NCBI GenBank assembly: GCA_964587655.1
Contig: CAZPMT010000134.1
Coordinates: 1-15,985, forward strand
Source of the DNA: CAZPMT01 sp964587655
GTDB taxonomy: Bacteria; Hydrogenedentota; Hydrogenedentia; Hydrogenedentales; SLHB01
Direction: 5' to 3'
Length of the DNA stretch: 15,985 bases
The notes beneath the pieces were generated by a model. The model worked only from the letters and a program-made list of their open reading frames with translations. It made no database searches and was not told where the DNA came from. Positions within the stretch are counted from its first letter, which is position 1; every line of letters starts with the position of its first letter. Shown piece after piece: positions 7,729-13,606 of this stretch. Made by a program: the position numbers and the translations under genes.

Positions 7729-8363
7729 AACACGCCCGTCCTTGCCTTGAATCCGTCCTCTACTTGAAATCTACCACTCTTGAGCGCGACTTGCAAGTCG
7801 CTCATCGAGCGAACGGGGTCCAGGAACGCCGTCGCATACCGTCCGACGTCCTCAATCCGATGCGCGTCGCTGCTGGCGACCTTGCGCAAGCCGAGGTCGT
7901 CCGCGAGCTGAATCGCAAGCCGTTGCTCGTGCTCGAGGAGATTGACACTGCGGACCTCGATCGCATCGAGCGGCATCGTCGCTATGCGTTGGTCAAAACC
8001 CATGCCGGCCCGCGTGGGATGCGCCGCCACGCAAACCCCGCCGATCTCGTGGACGATCTCAATTACCTGCTCGAGCGGAAGCCCCTTCTGCACGTCCATC
8101 GCTTGCGCATGGGTCAACCCATAGATGAGCAGGTCTCCCTGCGAGGACCAGTACTCGACCCCTGCGGCCAGCAGGAATCCCGGTTCCCCTGATCGGTCGC
8201 AGAGCGCGGCCAGGTCTTCTTCGCGCCACTGATACTGGTGCTCCGTAATCACGAGACCGTCGAGGCCGGCCTTGACTGCCTGCCGAATCAAAAGATCGGG
8301 ATCAATATGACTGCACGGCGAGTGCAGTTGCGTATGAACGTGAAGGTCTATTCTCAGACTCAT
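7725..8363 (-). CDS. PHP-domain metal-dependent phosphoesterase
   Basis: A 212-residue stand-alone PHP-domain protein, a family of metal-dependent phosphoesterases; relatives include histidinol phosphatase and the RNase AM/YciV group. The metal ligands are visible: His8 and His10 in DLHVH, Glu41-His42 in ITEH, Glu70 in GVEYW, His115 in AAHPTR, and Asp166 and His168 in SSDAH. It is shorter than YciV (about 290 residues) and lacks an inserted domain. Its ATG lies 57 bases after the stop of the upstream gene on the same strand, with a GGAAG-type ribosome site. Its TGA overlaps the TTG start of lepB. The substrate (nucleotide, oligonucleotide or sugar phosphate) cannot be told from sequence. Confidence 0.85.
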   Translation of the reverse strand: MSLRIDLHVHTQLHSPCSHIDPDLLIRQAVKAGLDGLVITEHQYQWREEDLAALCDRSGEPGFLLAAGVEYWSSQGDLLIYGLTHAQAMDVQKGLPLEQVIEIVHEIGGVCVAAHPTRAGMGFDQRIATMPLDAIEVRSVNLLEHEQRLAIQLADDLGLRKVASSDAHRIEDVGRYATAFLDPVRSMSDLQVALKSGRFQVEDGFKARTGVF

Positions 8364-8420
8364 TACATCACTTCCGACTCAGGCACACGGCAAACCGAGG
8401 CGGGCACATCCGTTCTCTCA

Positions 8421-9500
8421 TCAAACCCCCAACGCCCGAACGACGGGTGAATCCGCGGCGTATCGCGGCACCAGGATCTCGAAATCGCCGACCGCCTGCC
8501 GCGCGACCAACAGCGCCGCCGCCGGATGTTTGTGGACCAATTCCTTCAAATACTGCCACCACTCGCCGTCTTCAAGCCCATGGCCCAGCAGCAGCGCCGG
8601 TATTCGTCCAGGGTCATTCGCCCCATCCGTCGAAGCCATCTCGGCATTTATCTCTTCCGCCAGCGCCGAAGCCGCATGCATCTGCTCGAGCCGCTGCGCA
8701 AGCTCCCGCGCGGCGGCGTCCGCCTCGCGAAGACGCGTCAAGAAGCCCTCCCACTCCTGGTCCCGCTGATGCACCAGTTCCTTCAAGAACGCGAGTTTCA
8801 TTTCCATCGGCCTCGAATCCAGCCGCGCGGCCGCTTCGGGATCGAGCAACAAATACGACAGCGCGGTCTGAACAAGCGCGCCAGGCTCTCGCAGTCCGAT
8901 ACAGTCTTCGGGCCGCGCCGGGTACTCAGCGTGGAGCATGAACGCCCGGGTCTGGAAGTCCGGCGTCATCGGCAACGGCTCCGGAAACGCCGCATAGTCG
9001 TAAACAAGGCCAGTGCCGATAATGTAACCGCGGACGCCTTTCGGCACGTCGCCCGCATCCAGAGCGGCATCCGCCTGATCGAGGAACTCCCGCTGCATCC
9101 GCGCGCGGACACGGAGAAGCTCGTAGGCCTGCGCCGCACTGGAATACTTCCGGAGGCGCACCGCATTATCGCCGAGTTCGAGGATGAGCTCCCAGGGCAG
9201 TTGCGGCGGACGGTTCGCTTCCAGTTCCCTCTTGATCTCAGCGATGGTCTGCGGCCGTTTCACCAACGCGCGCGCCTCCGCGAACCGCCGATCCGATTCC
9301 GTCTCATCGCCCGGAAGCAAGTAAGCGTACTTCGGCATGTCGAAGGATTCCGTCGAGCTTTCACGGGCCGGGGAAAATGGGGAAAACAGGAACCGGAAGT
9401 TCACGATATCGCCTTCGCGTATCGCCTTTGCGACGGCATCGATGACCAGTTCAAAATCGACCTCCTTCGCGGCCGCCGTATGCTCGCTCGATCGCGCCAT
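8421..9500 (-). CDS. Uncharacterised helical protein coupled to the J-like gene
   Basis: A 359-residue soluble protein I do not recognise. It has no signal peptide, membrane segment or catalytic signature. Residues ~75-160 are mainly helical with one TPR-like pair (LRKYSSAAQAYELL). Residues ~245-300 form a charged helical stretch rich in Glu, Arg and Ala, probably a coiled coil. The C-terminus is mixed. The ATG at 9500 is chosen because it follows the upstream stop (9503-9505) by only 2 bases and has AAGGA just before it, inside that stop region; longer in-frame starts would overlap the upstream gene by up to 190 bases. This tight coupling to the HPD-less J-like protein suggests the two act together, perhaps as a scaffold complex. 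The PHP, lepB and lpxH-like genes follow in the same direction. Confidence 0.75.
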   Translation of the reverse strand: MARSSEHTAAAKEVDFELVIDAVAKAIREGDIVNFRFLFSPFSPARESSTESFDMPKYAYLLPGDETESDRRFAEARALVKRPQTIAEIKRELEANRPPQLPWELILELGDNAVRLRKYSSAAQAYELLRVRARMQREFLDQADAALDAGDVPKGVRGYIIGTGLVYDYAAFPEPLPMTPDFQTRAFMLHAEYPARPEDCIGLREPGALVQTALSYLLLDPEAAARLDSRPMEMKLAFLKELVHQRDQEWEGFLTRLREADAAARELAQRLEQMHAASALAEEINAEMASTDGANDPGRIPALLLGHGLEDGEWWQYLKELVHKHPAAALLVARQAVGDFEILVPRYAADSPVVRALGV

Positions 9501-9502
9501 CG

Positions 9503-10111
9503 CTAATCCTTCCCCCCAAGAACGGCGGCAACGGTCCGCTTCCGCTCTTCCCAATCTATTCTCGGGGCGGTCACTTCGTAATAAGGCAGCCGTTCCAGGA
9601 TCTCCTGATAAAGGTTCTGCCGGTAATGCCGCAGGATGCGCGAAGCGTGGCGTTCGTGCGCCACATTCCAGTTGCTCGCCTCGACGCATTCCTTGTCTCT
9701 TCCCGATTCGAGCATGGCCTCCTCGACGTAACGCGAAAGGAAATGTCGAAGCTTGCTGTCATAGGTACGCCTAGCCGTATCCGCCTCCGGCGAATCCTTG
9801 TCAGCCGCCTCACAGTTTGTCAAGCCACGACAAACTGTGCGCCACCGCTGCTCGAGAGCGACCATTTCCTCGCGCAGCGTCCAGTAAGCGTCGCGCGTCG
9901 CGGTTTCGCGCAGAAGATAGAAGGCCGCATTGAGCTTCGCCATCTCGAGCAGGTAATGCGACCGGCGCTCCTCGGTGATCTCGACCCGCGCAATCTCCAT
10001 CACAAGGTCTTTCATCCGCTGACGGTAGTTCTTGCGCACTTCGCCGGGCTTGGCGGTCTCGTCGAGACCGAGAATATCGAAGTAATCTACGTAACCCTTA
10101 ACATCTGCCAT
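9503..10111 (-). CDS. J-like domain protein lacking the HPD motif
   Basis: A 202-residue soluble protein. Residues ~7-80 resemble a DnaJ J domain: the opening GYVDYFDILGLDETAKPGEVRK matches the usual YxxLGVxxxASxxEIKxAYR, and a later stretch (AKLNAAFYLLRETATRDAYW) matches helices III-IV (NxAYxxLxDxxxRxxYD). The invariant His-Pro-Asp between helices II and III, needed to stimulate DnaK, is absent and replaced by a longer charged helix. The remainder is helical and charged. It is unlikely to be a classical co-chaperone; a protein-binding or scaffold role is the inference. The start at 10111 (MADVKGY) is preferred because the -10 box at 10119-10124 lies just upstream and the ATG falls at the predicted +1. 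ATG 10120 would lie inside the -10 box. It is the first gene of the five-gene operon and ends 2 bases before the next start. Confidence 0.7.
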   Translation of the reverse strand: MADVKGYVDYFDILGLDETAKPGEVRKNYRQRMKDLVMEIARVEITEERRSHYLLEMAKLNAAFYLLRETATRDAYWTLREEMVALEQRWRTVCRGLTNCEAADKDSPEADTARRTYDSKLRHFLSRYVEEAMLESGRDKECVEASNWNVAHERHASRILRHYRQNLYQEILERLPYYEVTAPRIDWEERKRTVAAVLGGKD

Positions 10112-10118
10112 AGCACGC

Positions 10119-10148
10119 ATTCTACCGCGTGCCGGGGCCACTGCTCAA
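10119..10148 (-). promoter_or_regulatory. Promoter of the minus-strand operon, +1 at the start codon
   Basis: Reading the minus strand, TTGAGC (10143-10148), an 18-base spacer and TAGAAT (10119-10124) precede the ATG at 10111 by 7 bases. No Shine-Dalgarno sequence lies before that ATG. The layout closely matches the promoter at 1161-1189, which uses TTGAGA and the same TAGAAT. Confidence 0.5.
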
Positions 10149-10255
10149 GTGCTCGACGCCGCGGCACCGCGTCTACGAAACCAATTACCGCGCGTTCTCT
10201 GGCGGATTCTCGAGTTTTGCGTGCAATCTTGGGGCGGTTTTTCGCCAAGCTTGGT

Positions 10256-10272
10256 GTTGTCCACTAGACAAC
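10256..10272. promoter_or_regulatory. Operator-like palindrome over a plus-strand -35 box
   Basis: GTTGTC (10256-10261) and GACAAC (10267-10272) are exact reverse complements around 5 bases. The right arm contains the -35 hexamer of the candidate promoter at 10265-10293, which is typical of a repressor site. No regulator gene adjoins it, so this is a positional inference. Confidence 0.35.
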
Positions 10273-10293
10273 GGTTTGGAAACGGGCTAATAT
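10265..10293 (+). promoter_or_regulatory. Candidate promoter for the membrane TPR gene
   Basis: TAGACA at 10265-10270 is separated by exactly 17 bases from TAATAT at 10288-10293. Transcription from about 10300 would give a leader of roughly 200 bases containing a 9-bp hairpin (10318-10341) and the 31-bp palindrome (10364-10438) before the gene at 10498. Confidence 0.4.
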
Positions 10294-10317
10294 GTCGCGC
10301 GAAGAGAATGTTCGGTC

Positions 10318-10341
10318 GGTGGTATCGATCTTGATACCACC
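10318..10341. repeat. 9-bp hairpin in the divergent intergenic region
   Basis: GGTGGTATC (10318-10326) and GATACCACC (10333-10341) are exact reverse complements around a 6-base loop. It may be an operator or an RNA hairpin in the leader of the downstream gene. No poly-T follows. Confidence 0.55.
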
Positions 10342-10363
10342 TGGACGGTGGCTCTGTACTAAT

Positions 10364-10438
10364 CCCCGTCATTCCCGCGAAAGCGGGAATCCAGCGTGCG
10401 TGCGGTCCTGGATTCCCGCTTTCGCGGGAATGACGGGG
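10364..10438. repeat. 31-bp perfect palindrome of the CATTCCCGCGAAAGCGGGAAT type
   Basis: The arms 10364-10394 and 10408-10438 are exact reverse complements around a 13-base loop. Each arm itself carries ATTCCCGCGAAAGCGGGAAT, a nested palindrome. This unit is widespread as a REP-like or dRS3-like intergenic repeat in many bacteria. Its spurious translations (HSRESGNP, PAFAGMT) are familiar from databases and occur here in overlapping reading frames. Of 10112-10497, this repeat, the two shorter hairpins and the promoters are all I can identify. Confidence 0.85.
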
Positions 10439-10497
10439 AGGGGCTACCACGAGCGTTTTGGCCGCGGCTTTGCCGCTCAGTGGAGACTTTGTAGCGA

Positions 10498-11208
10498 TTG
10501 TTCGATCTCGACTTATTGGAACTGGGGCAGCGGATCGTATCGGGGTTGATGCTGATCCCGTATTTTGGGTGGGGCATATACACGCTCCGGTTGCGTTTCC
10601 GGTTTCACGAGGATATCAACCCCGCGATCGAAGCCGTCACGTTAGTGGCCGTCGCCTTCTTCTACGCGGTCGAGATCTACCTCCTGCGCGCCTACATGGG
10701 CTACCACCAGGTCTTCTATATCTTTTCGGTGCTGGGTCTTGTCGTTTCCGGGGCGGCCCTGTACGGACCCATGGGTGTTTCCCTGCTCTCGCAACTGCTT
10801 GTCGACACGATCGCCCCCGGGGAGCGGTCGAAAACCCTCGAGCCCCGGTTCGAGCCTGCTGAGGCCCTTGAGCGCGAGAGCGATTATGAGGGGGCTGTGC
10901 GCGAGTACATGGTCATTGCCCGTATCTTCCCTCATGAACCCACCGTTCATATCCGGATTGGAGAGGCGTACATGATGCTCTCGAAACCCGAAGAAGCCGC
11001 GCCCTGGTTCCACAGGGCCCTCAAGCGCCTCGAATCTCCCGAGAGAAGCCTCCAGGTCACCAACCGTCTTTGCGAGATCTACAACCGCCAGTTGGGCCGG
11101 CCTGAGGAGGCCGGCCGCCTGCTTGAAGCCTACTTGGACAAATACCCGGAAGCTGAATACGCCGCTTCCGTGCGCGAGCGGCTAAAGAGCCTCGAAGCCT
11201 CGGTTTAG
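10498..11208 (+). CDS. Membrane protein with C-terminal TPR repeats
   Basis: A 236-residue protein with about three hydrophobic segments (roughly 15-32, 45-64 and 70-93) followed by a soluble domain (~110-236) with TPR-like repeats: the ALERESDYEGAVREY, IGEAYMMLSKPEEAAPWF and LGRPEEAGRLLEAYLDKYP units are typical. TPR domains bind partner proteins, so it is probably an inner-membrane scaffold with the repeats on one face. A stop codon at 10492-10494 limits the N-terminus. I use the TTG at 10498, which keeps the full first membrane segment and follows GGAG by 12 bases. The ATG at 10549 is the main alternative and would shorten the first segment. It stands alone, between the divergent minus-strand operon and the response regulator. 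I recognise no named family. Confidence 0.7.
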   Translation: MFDLDLLELGQRIVSGLMLIPYFGWGIYTLRLRFRFHEDINPAIEAVTLVAVAFFYAVEIYLLRAYMGYHQVFYIFSVLGLVVSGAALYGPMGVSLLSQLLVDTIAPGERSKTLEPRFEPAEALERESDYEGAVREYMVIARIFPHEPTVHIRIGEAYMMLSKPEEAAPWFHRALKRLESPERSLQVTNRLCEIYNRQLGRPEEAGRLLEAYLDKYPEAEYAASVRERLKSLEASV

Positions 11209-11219
11209 GGACGTAGCAT

Positions 11220-11267
11220 TTTCCAACATCGCGGTTGCACGGCGCAGAAACTCTGCGGCGTTGGAAA
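11220..11267. repeat. Nested inverted repeat after the membrane TPR gene
   Basis: TTTCCAAC (11220-11227) pairs with GTTGGAAA (11260-11267), and inside it GCAGA (11244-11248) pairs with TCTGC (11252-11256). It begins 12 bases after the stop codon of the membrane TPR gene. The position suits a 3'-end hairpin, but a T run is lacking, so it may instead be a degenerate intergenic repeat. Confidence 0.45.
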
Positions 11268-11314
11268 CGTCGCGGTACCAGCCACGCCGGAACCCGAAAC
11301 TTTACAGTGGACAT

Positions 11315-11344
11315 TTGGCAAAATTGGGGGAAATAAGGTAAACT
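11315..11344 (+). promoter_or_regulatory. Candidate promoter upstream of the response regulator
   Basis: TTGGCA at 11315-11320, an 18-base spacer and TAAACT at 11339-11344 form a moderate sigma-70-type match. Transcription would begin near 11351, directly ahead of the GGAAGG ribosome site of the short reading frame at 11363. Confidence 0.35.
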
Positions 11345-11362
11345 TGTCATGGGAAGGATGAC

Positions 11363-11404
11363 ATGAAAGCGGATAAACTAGGGATAGGTGTGAGAAGTGT
11401 ATAA
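11363..11404 (+). CDS. Possible 13-residue leader peptide overlapping the response regulator
   Basis: An ATG at 11363, preceded by GGAAGG (11352-11357) with a 5-base gap, opens a 13-codon frame (MKADKLGIGVRSV) ending with TAA at 11402-11404. It overlaps the GTG start of the response regulator (11397) by 8 bases in another frame, the geometry of translational coupling. The GTG itself has only a weak AGGTG site. The peptide may have no function beyond loading ribosomes. No attenuator hairpin is evident. Confidence 0.3.
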   Translation: MKADKLGIGVRSV

Positions 11405-12323
11405 ATTTCGCGTTTGCGTTGCCGATGACTGCGTGGACACTGCTGAAGTATTGTGTGAGGGACTGAAGCTACACGGCTATGACGCCATGGCCGTACATTC
11501 GGGGGAAGCGGCGCTCGAGCTTTGCGGGCGAGAGAAGATCGACCTAATCCTGCTCGACGTGTGCCTGCCAAAGATGAGCGGATATGACGTCTGCAAGGCC
11601 CTCAAGGCAAACCCGAAGACGCAGGAGATCTGCGTAGTGTTCGTCACGGTCAAGGGGGCCCCGGAGGACGTCTCGCTGGGGTTCCAACTCGGCGCCACCG
11701 ACTACATTGCGAAGCCTCACAACCTTCCCATCGTAATGCTTCGCGTTGATGCCGCGCTCACAAAGAAGCTCGAACAGGATCGGCTGCGGAACCAGCACGA
11801 CTTCTTCCTGGACAACTCGTACGCCGACTCGCTGACGGGTTTGCGGAACCGGCGCTACCTCCTCGAACGGCTGCAGGAAGAGGTCGAAAAGGCGCACCGG
11901 TACAACTACCCCGTCTCGTGCGTGGTTTTTGATGTGGATGAGGTCCGTCCGTTGGACGAGGAACTGGGTCCGGTCTCAATGGACGACCTCCTGGTCGAAG
12001 TGGGCATGACGCTCCGGAACCACAGCCGGACGTACGATGTCCTCGCACGGTACGATGGAACGCTTTTTGCCGCCATTCTCCCCCACTCGCCGTTGAACGA
12101 TGCCATGAGCTACGCGGGAAAGATCATGGAAGAGGTCGGCTCGACGACGTTCTCCGATCCGAGTTTCCCGACCGAGGCCCGGGTCAGCGTCGGCATCGTG
12201 TCCTGCCAGAATGGAAGCGCTCATGGCGCCGAGTTCGTGTTGGGAGAAGCCATGCGCGGGTTGCTCCAGGCCAAGAGCCTGTCGGACCACCGCCTGGTCG
12301 CACGGAATCTCGCGGACGGCTAA
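11397..12323 (+). CDS. Response regulator with degenerate GGDEF domain
   Basis: A 308-residue two-domain protein. Residues 1-125 are a receiver domain with the acidic pair Asp10/Asp11, phospho-acceptor Asp54 in LLDVCLP, Thr84 and Lys106, all intact. Residues ~136-300 are a GGDEF domain (DSLTGLRNRRYLLERL opening). The signature is DGTLF at 220-224 instead of GGDEF, and the usual guanine-binding Asn is Asp187, so cyclic-di-GMP synthesis is unlikely. The inhibitory I-site RxxD is kept: Arg211 and Asp214, the standard 5 residues before the signature. It may therefore bind c-di-GMP as a receptor; that is inferred. The GTG start fits the domain boundary. No histidine kinase adjoins it. Its stop overlaps that of convergent purD. 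Confidence 0.85.
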   Translation: MYKFRVCVADDCVDTAEVLCEGLKLHGYDAMAVHSGEAALELCGREKIDLILLDVCLPKMSGYDVCKALKANPKTQEICVVFVTVKGAPEDVSLGFQLGATDYIAKPHNLPIVMLRVDAALTKKLEQDRLRNQHDFFLDNSYADSLTGLRNRRYLLERLQEEVEKAHRYNYPVSCVVFDVDEVRPLDEELGPVSMDDLLVEVGMTLRNHSRTYDVLARYDGTLFAAILPHSPLNDAMSYAGKIMEEVGSTTFSDPSFPTEARVSVGIVSCQNGSAHGAEFVLGEAMRGLLQAKSLSDHRLVARNLADG

Positions 12324-13603
12324 TGAGTCCTTAACCGGGCAACGGCCTTCGCGCCGATATCTTTCCGGTAGTGGGCCTTTTCAAAGCGAATCTTGCCGAC
12401 CGCCGCGTACGCCTTCTCGATTGTCGAAACGATGTCCGGTCCGAAGGCCGTCACGTTGAGCACGCGCCCCCCGTTCGTGACCAGGGCGGCCCCCTCTTGC
12501 TTTGTGCCCGCGTGGAACACCACTACGTCCGGATCTCGCTCCGCTTCGTCGATACCCGTAATGACCTTGCCCTTCTCGTAGTTTTTCGGATAACCGCCGG
12601 AAGCCATCGCCACTGTAACGCAGGCGCCCTGCTTCCATTCGACGGGCGTGTCCGCGAGTTTGCCGTCGCAACACGCAATAAGAATGGGAACGAGGTCGGA
12701 CCGCAACTGAGGAAGGACAACCTGCGCTTCGGGATCGCCGAACCGGCTGTTGAACTCGACAACCTTCATTCCCGCCTTGGTCATCATCAGGCCGGCGTAC
12801 AGACAGCCCGTGAACGGCGCGCCTTCCTTCGCCATACCCTCGACGCACGGGCGCAGGACTCTCTTGACGGCCTCTTCGAGGAGCGCTGGCGTCAGGACGG
12901 GCGCCGGCGAGTAAGCCCCCATTCCGCCTGTGTTCGGTCCGGTATCGCCGTCATATACGGGCTTATGATCCTGGCTCGATGTCATAGGCACAACGGACCT
13001 GCCGTCGGTGAACGCAAGGAGTGACGCCTCCTCGCCAACCATGAACTCCTCGACGATCACCATCGAGCCGGCCTCGCCGAAAACTTTGTCGATCATGGCC
13101 TCGCGCACGGCCCTGATTGCCGTCTCCTTGTCCAATGCAACCGTGACGCCCTTTCCCACCGCGAGGCCATCGGCCTTCACGACAATCGGCGCGCCCACCC
13201 GCTCAATGTGGGCGATGGCGTCATCCGCATTGCCGAACTTCGCATACCCGGCTGCGGGAATGCCGTGACGCAGCATGAACTCCTTGGCAAAGACCTTGCT
13301 CGATTCGAGTCGCGCGGCCGCGGCCGTCGGACCAAACGCCTTAAGCCCGGCTTCAGCGAAACGGTCCACGGTCCCCTTAGCCAGCGGATCCTCAGGCGCC
13401 ACGACCGTAAGCTCGATATCGTTGTCTTTGGCGAACGAGACAAGCCTTTCGGTCTCCATGACGCCGATTTCGAGGCACGCCGCCTGTTTGGCTATGCCGG
13501 CATTGCCCGGAGCGCAGTACAGCCGGTCCACAAGCGGACTCTGTGCGATCTTCCAGACGAGGGCGTGTTCGCGTCCCCCACTCCCGATCACGAGGATGTT
13601 CAT
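12320..13603 (-). CDS. purD: Phosphoribosylamine-glycine ligase (GAR synthetase)
   Basis: A 427-residue protein of normal family length. It joins phosphoribosylamine and glycine with ATP to form glycinamide ribonucleotide, step 2 of purine synthesis. The N-terminal MNILVIGSGGREHALVWKI, VVKADGLAVGKGV at 141-153, NTGGMGAYSP and FNSRFGDPEAQVVLP are hallmark PurD ATP-grasp motifs. AAGGA lies 8 bases before the ATG at 13603. The gene begins 3 bases after the stop of the IMP cyclohydrolase gene, so the two are one transcription unit despite catalysing the second and the last steps. Its stop codon overlaps the stop of the convergent response regulator (12320-12323). No sequence oddity is seen in the catalytic core. 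Confidence 0.97.
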   Translation of the reverse strand: MNILVIGSGGREHALVWKIAQSPLVDRLYCAPGNAGIAKQAACLEIGVMETERLVSFAKDNDIELTVVAPEDPLAKGTVDRFAEAGLKAFGPTAAAARLESSKVFAKEFMLRHGIPAAGYAKFGNADDAIAHIERVGAPIVVKADGLAVGKGVTVALDKETAIRAVREAMIDKVFGEAGSMVIVEEFMVGEEASLLAFTDGRSVVPMTSSQDHKPVYDGDTGPNTGGMGAYSPAPVLTPALLEEAVKRVLRPCVEGMAKEGAPFTGCLYAGLMMTKAGMKVVEFNSRFGDPEAQVVLPQLRSDLVPILIACCDGKLADTPVEWKQGACVTVAMASGGYPKNYEKGKVITGIDEAERDPDVVVFHAGTKQEGAALVTNGGRVLNVTAFGPDIVSTIEKAYAAVGKIRFEKAHYRKDIGAKAVARLRTH

Positions 13604-13606
13604 GCG

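Noticed and set aside
8526..9506. Open frame of 326 codons on the plus strand
   Set aside because: Antisense to the 359-residue helical gene. Its composition is Arg/His-rich and there is no ribosome site. The minus-strand frame has a coupled start and operon context.
10292..10549. Frame of 85 codons containing HSRESGNP and PAFAGMT
   Set aside because: These words are the known spurious translations of the REP-like palindrome. It also overlaps the start of the membrane TPR gene.
11345..11363. TGTCAT/ATGACA inverted repeat as a riboswitch or ribosome-site hairpin before the response regulator
   Set aside because: The arms are only 6 bases, the predicted transcript start lies inside it, and no c-di-GMP riboswitch core is present.
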